A stretch of 64,000 nt of DNA from Plasmodium malariae (Eukaryota > Apicomplexa > Aconoidasida > Haemosporida > Plasmodiidae): contig NW_021638299.1 of the NCBI RefSeq assembly GCF_900090045.1, forward strand, positions 124,001 to 188,000. Direction: 5' to 3'. Positions 25,630 to 37,199 of this stretch are shown here, piece after piece. Below the pieces are notes generated by a model. It did no database searches. It worked only from the letters and a program-made list of their open reading frames with translations, and was not told the origin of the DNA. The translations under genes were made by a program, and so were the position numbers. How positions within the stretch are numbered: the stretch's first letter is position 1; every line of letters starts with the position of its first letter.

Positions 25630-27960
25630 TATATAATACTTTTATCACAAAATTGGAGAAATCTGTTTCATTGACACCACCTGAGTTTACTTGAATAACA
25701 TAGGAATATACTTATGATATATAATTTTCAACATTTTGGGTATATTCTTCATTTATTTCAACTTACTTGTTAACTTTATTAAAATTATCATTAGAATTTA
25801 CATGTGTATCATTTTTTCTTATCCATTCTTCTACCTTCTGTCTGAAACTGTTTTCCACAGTATAATAATGAATTTCTTTATATGTACTACTTTATAAGAT
25901 ATTGGTGTTCTCCTCATTTATGTGTTTTGATATGTGTTATTTTTTATTTTAATTTTCTCCTTCCTCTATGCATTTAAGCAAGTACTCAAATGTAATTCAT
26001 TATTTTCTATGCACTCCCCCTTTTTTGCTTTCACCTAATGCCATCATAAGTATCAATATGCAAAATTTGGTTATTAAGTATTTTTTTTTTATATTTATTT
26101 AATAATTCATAATTTTCATTTTACTCGAATTCTTCTATATGTATTAGTGATATATTATCATTACTTTCTTTAGTATCGTATTCATTTTACACTTACTCCT
26201 TTTCTTCTATGAACCTTTTAAACTTTTCCTGTTCAATATTCTGTTTTATTAATATACCCTTTTTTTATGGCGACTGTCTTGCTGTATTTTTTTGTCTTTC
26301 GAAAAAGGGAATTCTGTTATATTCTTTTGAAAGGTTGTTTTCCAATTCTTTTATTTTCTCAAGATCAGCTTTTTTTTTTTTTTTTTTCCGTGCATCTTTC
26401 AAATTGTTAAAACACAATTCTCTTTTCAGTTTTTCAGGAAAACTTTTATATCCTGTCTTCTTATTCCTTTAAATTTTTTGTTCTTCAATATAATTTATAC
26501 CTTTAATATTATTCATTATCAGTTCATCATTTGCTAATTTAGTAAATATTCTATATACTTCTTTTGTGAACTATTATAGGGGTACTTCTAAAAATTGTTC
26601 TTTGTCTAATTCCCATTGTTCATTTCTGCATGTTTCGAGTACATCCATATGTACTTCTCTAACAGTTATGGCACTGTCCTTCTTTTGCTTTAATGGGTTT
26701 ATATTTTGTTTCAAGTTAAATTCATGTATTTTTATTTTTTTATGATTATTTCATCATACTATATGGGGTGTTCTAAACAATAATATGTTAAAAACTTACT
26801 TTTTATATAAGAGTGTGAAGGTACTAATATTTTAAGTAATCGGACTGTTCTTCTTTTTATTTTGGTTTTCTCTTTTTAAATACCTTAATAAAGCGTACTT
26901 CAATATAAAAAGAATATATTTATAAAATAAATTAATAGAGTAACTAACTGTTTATCACGTTTTTAATACTAATTTTATGTTCCCTTAATAAAATGCGCAT
27001 ATACAATAATAATTAGAAATATTATTTATATAGATAATACGTATGTGTTAGTTTTCTTTATAGATATGTAACTTAATGTTAAATATATATGATCTTTGGG
27101 AAGTTATTTTAAAAATAGGAAAATAAGTAACATTATAGGTACCTGGGAATTCAGTGGATTCAGTAGAAGAAGAAGAATGTGAAGAATTTGATTCTTCAGT
27201 AGAAAACAACGTATTAATAGAATATCAACTATTCTTATTGTTTTAATTTAAAGTTTTAATTTTTCATCTATAGATACAAAATACGGAGTAAAATTTGCTG
27301 TTTCAGTTTCCATATTTGTAGTTTGAGTAAGAAGTGATATTTCATTTTGTGTTTTACTTGAATGTGGAAATATATCTTCATCTGGAATGTTATCTTCAGA
27401 TTTAGATGGATATGTAACTGTATTTAAACTTTGTATTTTTTCTGGAAATTTATATTCTTGTTCAAGCGGAGAATTATCACGTACAATTGTATTCAAGATT
27501 AGATAATCCTTAATTTTATTGAATATTTAAGGATTTAGTATGCCTCATTTTAACTCTCGAAAATTATTATTTTTTTTTAAATATTTGCATATTTAGAATA
27601 GTCTTTAACGAGAAACCCGCCTTTCTCAGAATAGTCCTTAATTTCATTCAACACAAATTACTGTTTACGGGTATTTATACATGTAGGATTAGTATTACAA
27701 ATGAATGTATTATAATCGCATTTTTAAAATGATTTATATGTTGAATACATATATTTTTTTTTTTTTACAGAGATCTTCTACTTCATATTTCAAATTTAAA
27801 AGTTCCATATAATTCTCTTTTAAAAGTATAGGGAATTTGCCATATTTACTGTTCATGTTAAAAGAATGCATTATCGATATCTCAAGTTCTATATCATAAT
27901 GATATTGTTGAAGATATATTAGAAATTCCATCTTTTTTTTTATTAGATTATTAGAGAATA
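25630..27960 (-). pseudogene. STP1 (SURFIN-like subtelomeric transmembrane protein) pseudogene, nearly full length
   Basis: Family domains appear in order on the minus strand. Near 27930-27770 is an N-terminal region ending ENYMELLNLKYEVEDLCKKK, followed near 27720 by CDYNTFICNTNPTC, the Cys-rich ectodomain pattern. A 27496-27248 segment is polar, Ser/Thr/Glu-rich and variable-looking, followed by a Ser-rich TESTEFPG end with a possible GT donor. Near 26950-26900 is a short hydrophobic span, then basic YLKREKTKIKRR, then VRLLKILVPS and FLTYYCLEHPI, the conserved STP1 juxtamembrane block. Near 26670-26600 is VHMDVLETCRNEQWELDKEQFLE, here split by my reading, followed by Trp/Glu/Lys-rich C-terminal repeats with several W-to-stop positions. 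Multiple stops and shifts make it a pseudogene. STP1 proteins are thought to be displayed at the infected-cell surface. Confidence 0.8.
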
Positions 27961-28664
27961 CTTAGCAATTTTGCTTAATATGTTTTTTCCTTTACACTTT
28001 ATTTAAGGAAGGTGTTTCTTTTATAGTACATTCTTTAATCTTTTTGATTTGGAGATTACTACGTTATTGTAATGCTTTAAAATATCATACAGCTAATTAC
28101 GACCAAGATTCAAAGGAATCATTAGAATGTTTTTGATAATTCATTTTTACGTTCGTTATATTATTACTCTTTTTATCCTAATGTAGCAATTTATTCATAA
28201 ATCTAGGAATATTAAAAAAGAGTGAATATTATTGGGTAGATGATCCATTTCTCAGTATAACAATACATAATTGCTCTAGATGGTAAATAACCATCTGAGA
28301 GAAAAATACAAAATTATATCTTTTTATTTATGAATAACTTATCTTAAAATTTGATATATAGTAACAGGAATAACAAAATCATAATCTACATAAGGATCAA
28401 TATTACTAAAAAATAATTGAATACATTAATATTTATTTTATGTTCTTGTTATCATTCTGTACCCTAAATAAATATATCACAACTGTATATACATTCTTAT
28501 CATATTTTGATATTAAGTAGAAGCCTGGGATATATTTTTATATAAAATGTAAGCTCAATTTTTAAAGAAAATGAAAAATATCATTAAGAAGTAACATATA
28601 TATTACATTAATAAGTGATATAAAATTTAATGTGTAATTTTATTATCAATTTAAATATTGCGTC

Positions 28665-28690
28665 TTTTTTTTTTTTTTTTTTTTTTTTTT
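28665..28690. repeat. Poly(T) run of 26
   Basis: Uninterrupted T homopolymer, the longest in the window, upstream of the STP1 pseudogene on its minus strand. The exact length may be a sequencing artefact. Confidence 0.85.
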
Positions 28691-31233
28691 CTTAAAAAAA
28701 AATACACATATATTAAAATTATAATCTGTGTTAATTTAAATAATTTTATTTATCCTTTTATTTTTGCAAAAATATAGAAACTATAAAAAAAATTATTGCT
28801 TGCACTGGAAGAATATTTTATTTTTATTGTTTTAATTTAGTTATTAATTTTTGATATAGTTCATTATAGTGCTTTAATTGTTTTGTTAATATTTTTTTAT
28901 ATTTAATATATTGTATGTACACATAAGACTTGCTAATATAAAAAATATATTACATTGTTGCTGGGAATGTGGAAACTGCATACTATTAACAATTACTTAT
29001 GGAACATAATAATATATATATATATATATATATTAGTTACATAAGGATTAATTATTTATGGTATATATTATTCTTTTTATTAGTTTTTAAATTGTATAAT
29101 TTATTAATTATATGTGTTCTTCTGTTTAGGGTTATTACTACTAGACATGAATGATTTCATTTGGAGTATATTTTAATTAATTAAGGGTATGTTTAAGTAT
29201 ATTAGTTAAGGAAAAAGTATTTGATTAGTTATACAATATTTGAAAAATTATTATGATATAAATATAACAAAATTAATTATAAGGTTAATTAAAAGGAAAA
29301 AGAATAACTTTGTATTAAAAAAAAATAATAATATAACAATTCCACGTAAATAGAATAATTTATTAAGTTAATTTACACAAAAAATATTTAGGTGTATAAT
29401 TATTTTTCTTTAATTATTCATAGACATATTCGAATAAATAGATTAAAAGGATGTTAATTATTTTTTGTTTTTTTTCTACATATGACTACTATATAAAAAT
29501 GTCTGTTTAATATTATTAATATATATTTATTTAACATGACAAATATAAAAGCTTATGTATTATTTTATGATTTTTAAAACCTGAATTTGAAAGTTTAATT
29601 ATAGAACAATTTAAACGTATTACTAACAATATATGTTAATCTATTATAATGAAAATATATTATTTCTAATTTTATTGCTACATTTGAAACAAATACATAA
29701 GATACGGAATATAAAAAGAAAACTAAAAACCAAAATAAAAAATATTAATATTGAATTGTTGTAAATGATTAAATCACATAAATAATTTAGTTATTATAGT
29801 TATATATGATGAATCTTTTATATTAAGCGATTATTGTTTTCATTTTAGTTTTTTGTACTTTTATCCACTTTTGTATTGTTTTACTCTTTTTTTTGGTATT
29901 TTGAACGAGAATTGTATCCCATTTCTTTTTAATATATATTGCATAATAAGAATTTACAATGGAACGAATATAAAAATAGTTTGTGCTGTTTTACGATATT
30001 ACATATTACAGTTGTATTTAGTAAATTACATGCACGGAAAAATATATTAATTAATAAACATGTAACGGTCGATGGATATGAACAAAAATAAAGAAAAATA
30101 TTATATTGTCCAAAATTTGCAAGCTTATGTATAGAACTTCATAAAATTAGTTTTTAAATATTTTTATAAAAATATTTATCTTTTATTTTTTATAAAATTA
30201 TATAATTGCTAAAAGATATTATTAATAACTTTTTCAGTTGATTTATTTGTAGTTTTTTTTTACCTTTTTTATTTTGAAAACATATTGTTTTTTTTTATGT
30301 TTTAAAAGAATAAGAGAATAAAACCTTCAGATATATCAATACATAAGTTTTAGTTTAGCTTTATTTATTACAAATGTACTTAAAATATAAAAAACGATAT
30401 ATTAAAAAAAATTTTTTTTTTGGGTTCCTATATTACATTATTATGATAATTAGAAATTAATATTCTAACAAAAAAAAAAAAAAAAATTGGTTATTTATCT
30501 GAATTTTATAAGATTTACTAATTAAACAAATACTAATTTATATTTTTAAAAGGGATAATAAATGATAACTTTTTATATTATTATTTTTACATGTTCTATA
30601 TGAAAATTTATAAATTATAGTAGTACATAATTTTTGTAAGTTATTATGATATATACACAAATGCATAAAAATAAATTTATGAAAAATAAGTAATTTTTAG
30701 CTAAATATTTAAATAGAAAAAAAAGGTGTTACGAAAAATGTGGAATAGAGTTATATAAATATATACTTAAATATATGTATTAAAATTAATTAAAAAATTT
30801 TAAAGATTATTAAAAATTTTGCTAAGGTATTCATTATGCTTAGTACAGTAGTGTGAATATTAATATAAGGAATTTATTGTTTTAGAATATTTTAACATAA
30901 TAATATAATTATATAATATTTGTGTAATCTACTTTTTAGTAAGTTTTCGTAATAATACCACAGGACGTATACCGCTTACTAGAAATAAAAAATGAGAAAT
31001 GTAAAATTTCTATAATTATAAATTTAATGTTTACAAAATAATGTTTTCATAAACTAAATCAGCGTTAAATAATGGTAAGTTCATATAAAAATATTCAACA
31101 TTTTGAACTATATAATGGTTCTACAAAAAACAGGAAAAAGTATTAAAATAGGTAAGGTTAACAAATAAGAATAATATGTTTTAATAACATTTTATATTTA
31201 AAATTTCATTTATATTAAAAAAAATAATTGTCT

Positions 31234-31235
<2 letters not shown>

Positions 31236-31267
<32 letters not shown>
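31236..31267. repeat. (AT)16 microsatellite
   Basis: Uninterrupted alternating A/T followed by poly(T), in gene-free sequence. Confidence 0.9.
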
Positions 31268-31270
<3 letters not shown>

Positions 31271-33869
31271 TTTTAATATATATATACATAAATATTAGTA
31301 TAAAAGGATAATATTTTCCGTGCGAGCACATTTAGTCAGATAGAAATTGTATATATTTTTATTAAAAATGTATTATGGAATAAAAATTATATGGAGGTAG
31401 TATTCTGATTTTATTTGTGTGTCATCATAAAGATTAGTAATTTTTTTTTTTTTTGTATTATGTTAATGTGAATATATGAAACTTTTTTTCTTAAATTTTA
31501 AGAAATATGATAGAGGGCTTACAAGCAGTACAATTATTCTTAATAGAAGTATCGTATTTTTCACTTTAATGTAATTTGTTATTACTATTTCATATTATTA
31601 TTTAGTATTAAATTATGTTAGATAATAGCCTTAAAAAAGAAAAAGAAAGAAAATGATAAATAATGAATTTGTTTCATAATTGCTTTGTATAGAAAAAAAC
31701 GAATTATATAGAGAACATAGATCATAAACAATATATTTCCGATGTAAATAAAATATGTTAGCACATTAAAATAAATTATAAAATTAATTCTTTATCTCAA
31801 AATAATGATAAAATTTTTTTGGTTAAAACATTTATTATCAAGTTTAGTTCAATAAAGAAGAGAACGCTAAATCATGATATGCATTAATAAAAAAGGTCAA
31901 AACAGCATTTACAAGTAAAAATATTAAAATACTTATATTAATTCAATGTAAAGTAGTTGGAGTATAACATAATAGATATATCAGTTTAATGTGAGCATAT
32001 ATAATTTCAAATGGATTATGTAATATAATGCAAATATTGTTGAAATATTAGGAATTTTGGTTAAATTCTAAAAATTTAAACTAGACACATGAATTAGTGT
32101 TATTTAAAGGCACAATTTTACAGTTACGTCTTATTTTTAGAAAAATGTGGAGTTAAGTAACAATAATATATATACCTCGTTATAATTAATTTATTATTAA
32201 AATTTGAAACTAAATAAAGAAGAAATAGCAATTGGTACAATGAGGAGACATGGAATATCTATATCTGGCTATATTAATAAAAATAGAATTAAATTGCTAT
32301 TTAGTGTTATTTTTAGACATGTCCAAAAAAGTAATATGAATGTTGGTACTGCAATAATGGATACATTAGTATAATAGCAGATTGTAATTAATATGAAAAA
32401 AAAGAATGAAATCCAAAATAATTAAAGCATGTCTTACTAGAATTATGATTGTTTTAACATTATAAAGTTATTATTTATCGAGGAAGATTTTAAAGTATTA
32501 AAGTTAGTTAACAAAATATTAAATGAAAAAATGTATTAACACAATTTTTTATTTAACAATAGTTCCAAAACAAAAACTGTTATAGAAATGCTAACAGAAA
32601 AGAAGAGATTAGTCATTAACATTATATATAACATTATAACAAAAGTTATATAAAAGTTAGAGTAATAATTAAGAAAAATGTTATTGTAGAAAATATAAAT
32701 GTATCTTTACTATTCAGTCAAAATGAAATAATAATATAATATTACGTTAGGTAATGTATTGGAAAGTTGGAAATAATGTGAAAACTACCACTTTTTTTGG
32801 AAAATGAAATAAGGAATATCAAATTAAACAAGATCCTGTGAAATGGTTAATATGATGATAAATATGAAAAAAATAATTTTTTTATAGAATAACGAAAAAG
32901 TGAAGAATAGGAAAATATTTCACAATACAATATCCACATATTATTAAAAAAATAAAAAAATGTTAATTGTAACTATGTGATATGCATAGGTCCTATAAAT
33001 AATACATAAAATAATTAAAAAAAAATAAAAAAAATAAAATCCTCCGTAGTATATATATATGTATAAATGTGGTGTATTATACGTTTATTTAAGATAAAAT
33101 AAAATTATATAAAAAATTGAATAAATATATTTTAGCAAAGATTTGCAATAGAACCTCCTTAATTAGTATTATTGTCCTAGGTTGTAGCGATTGTGTGTGT
33201 ATTTAACAAGAAATTTATATTTTTTTAATCCAATAATCTATATGTAATTTCATTGCAACTAATACAAATAAAGGAAATATAAGTGAAATTGTAATCGTAA
33301 TATACTCTATATTTTATATGTACAAAACAACACACAATTAAGTATGCAAAGGAACAATTTATTATATATATTAACCTGTTACCTAATTTTAAAAAAGGAG
33401 CTACGTTTATCAATGTTAGAAAATATATTTAAAATTGCGAATAAGCATATGGTTATGGCAGGGCATATGCTTTTAGTAAAACGGTATTACTATATATATA
33501 CCTATATATGAACGTAAAAGTAATGATATGAATTGTTAAAGAAGGGTCACCGAAAAATATATAACTTTAACATATATATTTTTTAATGCATAAAAAATAA
33601 AATAGTAATAATAGAATTATTAAAAAAGAAGATATTTTTAGAATATTAATCAAATATTTTATCGTGAGAACAAGACAAATAGTATAAGTACTATGTCAAT
33701 TAAAATATAATATACATAATTTTAAAATGATTTCGATGAATTTTATTTTGAAATAAAATGGATCCTTTTTTTCAAGTATTCTCTTTTCATTTGAAAATTT
33801 TATTTATACATCAATTGTTAGAATTTAGTATTTTTAATAATTTTATTTTTTATTATATCCCGCTTTTTT

Positions 33870-34510
33870 GTTATGGATGAAATAATTTACAAAAATGCTC
33901 TAAGGGAAATTAGAATCTTTTTATTTTATATTTTTGCAATTATACCAGTTATTCATTTGTTGTTTATAAGTTGTATCACGAAATGTGCTAACTTTAGTAG
34001 TTTAATATATCCATTTTTTATCGGAGTTTTTATATTTATTTTTAGCTATAACATTTGTCTTTTTTATCTGAATATATTTCTTAATTTAAAGCTTTTTCTT
34101 TACGCCATAAAATGCACTGTTTGCTATATATCCTTTTCGTAACGAAGATATGCTTATATTAATCAAATAAAAAAGTTTATCCATTTTTTATTTTTTCAAC
34201 ATATTCAAATATTTAGGTAGATCTTTGTTTTTTACATTATATACCATTTAAATCGAAAGTTTTTCTTCTCTGTAAACTATTTCTCCCCAATTTTCCCATT
34301 TTTCAATTTGAATTTATAAAAGGCATCATCTTGGGATATACCGAAGGTTCACCATCTTTTCCACTTTTTGTATTTGTAATATTTGGAATCTACTTGAATC
34401 CATTAATTCATTTTGTCTTTTTTTCATTAACATATTTCTTTATATTTTAAATAATGCACTTTTTCAATTTTTCCAATCTGGAGCATTACTTTACAATTTG
34501 CATTGGTGAA
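33870..34510 (-). pseudogene. Tryptophan-rich antigen pseudogene, C-terminal domain
   Basis: Minus-strand pieces match the tryptophan-rich (TryThrA-type) C-terminal domain. One frame reads KYKKWKRW, a TGA stop, then TFGISQDDAFYKFKLKNG. A one-base slip then restores EKWENWGEI in the next frame (about 34280-34305). Further on, near 33960, comes FRDTTYKQQMNNWYNCKNIK, comparable in position to TTLRDWGKCNVEFYKDW in the intact neighbour. Only the 3' part of the domain remains, and no signal exon was found. It lies about 1.3 kb downstream of the intact tryptophan-rich gene in the same orientation, suggesting tandem duplication and decay. The 89-codon plus-strand frame at 33873-34142 is its shadow. 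Confidence 0.7.
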
Positions 34511-34519
34511 TAAGGAAAA

Positions 34520-35840
34520 ATTTGAAAATTATGATTTTTTATTTTATTTTTTTGAAATATTAAATAAAAATAAAATATATATGTATATATGATAAAGACA
34601 GTACACTAAAAAAGATTTTAAAGGGATACGTTTCTTAGGACACTTACGAAAAAAGGAAAATGAAACTTTAGGTAATGTGTTAAGTACTTATATCTAAAAG
34701 AAAGAAAAAAAAAAATTAATTGAAAGTTATAACACATAAATGACAAATAAATTTATTATAAAAAAACATTAGAAAATGTATAATATTTGGGATTCATTAT
34801 AAAAATGGTTACAATTTATAGCATGTTATCAGTTCTTATATAAAATAAAATAGTACAAAACATATATAATATATATATATTAACATAAGATTATTAAATA
34901 GAGCCATGTTAATTATTTTGATTAAGAATTACTGTTAATAATTATTTATCCAAGAAGAAAGTTATTACGCATATATCAATAAATTATGGGTAGTCTTCTT
35001 ATTTTTTTATTATTAAAAATTGTCCAAACGTAGATAAGACATTATGGTAAAAAAGTTATAAAATTTACACACAAAATATTGTATAAAATTAATTAATGAA
35101 AAAATTATTCTAATAAAGTAATTACACATTCTGTGTAATTTTATTTAGGAATTAAATTGTTTATATTTTTATTCATAAATTTAAAAAACAAAAGTTTATT
35201 TATGTTAAATATCCCAAGTATAGAAGTATTATTTTACGATATAGAAAAGTATACATATACTAATAACTAAGAAATAGTTTTATAATAAAAAAGCATAATG
35301 GTAAATATGATTTTAAATTATAAAATACAAAAAAAAAAAAAAAAAAATTAAAAAAAAAAAAATATACTTCAATATATTAAATAAACATATAACAAAAAAT
35401 TATATACAGAATAAACACTAATAAAATAAAAATGTAACGTATGGCACGTAAATATAAAAAAAATTGTGCATTCTAATTTATGATTAGAAGTCACGTTCAG
35501 AATTAGAGCTGTTCTAATTTTGAGTTTATTTAAGTTTTCATATGTAGAGAATTCCCTTCGTTTTTGTTTTTCATTAATTTAGTTTCATGTTTTTCCATAA
35601 TCATCTTAAATATTTAAGAAATAAATAATATATTTCATTGATCTTTGTAATATGAAATAACGTTGGCTAATAATGCTCTATTTTATACTGTAATTATTTG
35701 TATCTTTTATTCTTCATTTATTTGGTATGAAAATATGTACTTTTGAAATCATGTAGAGAAATAATTTATAGCTTTTCTTCGTTCATTTTACTATAATATA
35801 TATTTTTTTTATGCGAATTCACTATTGTCCATGTTGCTCA
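34520..35840. other. Spacer between the two tryptophan-rich copies
   Basis: No gene supported. It contains poly(A) runs near 35327-35360 and presumably the 3' UTR of the intact minus-strand gene. Confidence 0.55.
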
Positions 35841-35847
35841 TGTTGTC

Positions 35848-37196
35848 CTAGTTCTTCTTGTTTTTCTTTTTCTTCTTGTTCTTCTTGTTATCTATGTGAT
35901 CCATGTTGTCCACAATGTCCAAGTTATCCATGTTGTCCGTGTTGTCTATGTTATCCATGTTGTCTACAATGTCCAAGTTATCCATGTTGTCCGTGTTGTC
36001 CAAGTTATCCATGTTGTCCGTGTTGTCCAAGTTATCCATGTTGTCCACATTGTCCAAGTTATCCATGTTGTCCGTGTTGTCTATGTTATCCATGTTGTCC
36101 GTGTTGTCTATGTTATCCATGTTGTCCGTGTTGTCGATGTTATCCATGTTGTCCGTGTTGTCCAAGTTATCCACGTTGTCCGTGTTTTCCACGTTTTCTG
36201 TGTTTTTCTTGTCGTCCATATTCTTCTCTTGAAGCCATACTTTCCATTGTTCATTTCGTAACCATTTTTCATAAAAGAATTTTATCCAATCCTTATAGAA
36301 TTCCACATTACATTTACCCCAATCTCTCAACGTAGTGCATTTCTGCGCAACGTATCTTGCATAAATTTCGTTAATTAATTGTAACCATTCTTTTCTTTCT
36401 CTTTCATGTCTAGAATTCCAGATATTATACTGTGCAGTCTTTACGTAAAACTCGGGATCTACACTTGAACACGCTTTGTTTTTCCATTTTTTACAAAAAC
36501 GTTTTTCTTTTATGTATTCGGGGTGTGAATCAAATTCGTATTTCTTTTTTTTATACCACTTAATCAATTTGCATGTCATCGTTATATTGTAGTCGGATAT
36601 ACTATTATTAAACCACCTTACATATTCAGATTTCAAATGATTTACTCCGTATATTTTAAACCATTTTCTCCACTTACTATCACTCCAATTTGCGCATACA
36701 TCATTAAGATTTGTATTATAATCTTCCTTCATATTAGGATTATAGTGCATCCATTTATTTTCTAAGTTGTTCAAAAAATTTCCCCATTCCATAGCTGCGT
36801 GTTGAAGCCAAGCATTTTTTTCCTCTTGAAAATATTCTAACATTTCTTTTTTCTTCTTCGAAAACCATTTTTCCCATAAAGCACTTTTATATGGTTCTAA
36901 CGATTCCATTTTTTCTACCCTTGGTCTTAAAACAATCGATGGTATATCTTCAGGCTTGCTATAAGACCTACAAGGTGGCGGCTTTATTTTTTTTCCACAA
37001 CATGACTAAACAAAATATTAAAATAAAATATATATTTTAAGTTAATTTACTTATTATATTGAATTAACAAAAATATAAATATATATAAATAAAATATTTC
37101 TCGTCTTACTCCACTACTGTAATTATGTGATGAACTCGAAGAAGCTAATTTAAATATGGCAACAGAAGCCGATGCAAAAAGAAATATTGCTTTCAT
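35848..37196 (-). CDS. Tryptophan-rich antigen with Asn/Asp tandem-repeat tail, two exons
   Basis: Predicted product has 414 residues. Exon 1 (37110-37196) starts at ATG and encodes MKAIFLFASASVAIFKLASS plus nine residues, a likely signal peptide, with donor GTAAGA. A 104-bp intron ends TTTAG, and exon 2 is 35848-37005. The splice is phase 0 and the frame stays open to the stop. Exon 2 begins with a short Cys/Pro-rich stretch (SCCGKKIKPPPCRSY). Residues about 73-286 then hold 18 tryptophans in aromatic/basic helices, the tryptophan-rich antigen domain (Pv-fam-a/TRAg type), with motifs such as WSDSKWRKWF and EQWKVWL. Residues about 297-402 are tandem NxD triplets (period about nine residues), followed by a Lys/Asn tail. 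Known relatives bind red-cell membranes; that role here is inferred. No frameshift or stop is seen. Confidence 0.93.
35887..36204 (-). repeat. 27-bp-period coding tandem repeat (NTDNMDNID-type)
   Basis: The 3' end of the tryptophan-rich gene is built of triplets xDN arranged in units close to DNTDNMDNI, DNVDNMDNL and DIVDNMDNI, spanning roughly 106 codons. The unit is free of stops on the complementary strand too, so all three plus-strand frames remain open across it. Such arrays usually vary in copy number between isolates. Confidence 0.92.
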
Positions 37197-37199
37197 CTT

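Larger units (their letters stand above)
27970..33860. other. Gene-free A+T-rich stretch
   Basis: About 5.9 kb with no gene I can support. It should include the upstream region of the STP1 pseudogene, whose extreme 5' end may extend to about 28300. Poly(T), (AT)n and poly(A) tracts are frequent. Open frames up to 65 codons (for example 29853-30050 plus, 33225-33413 minus) lack any signature. Confidence 0.5.

Noticed and set aside
26209..26472. 87-codon plus-strand hydrophobic frame
   Set aside because: Shadow of the Lys/Glu-rich C-terminal region of the minus-strand STP1 pseudogene.
33873..34142. 89-codon plus-strand frame with several hydrophobic segments
   Set aside because: Opposite strand encodes decayed Trp-rich domain pieces; hydrophobicity is what antisense of Lys/Asn-rich coding looks like here.
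35811..36335. 174-codon plus-strand Cys/Pro-rich frame, plus two overlapping plus-strand frames of 121 and 109 codons
   Set aside because: Antisense of the tandem repeat in the spliced Trp-rich gene. The open frames follow from a stop-free 27-bp unit, and the minus-strand product has a recognised domain.
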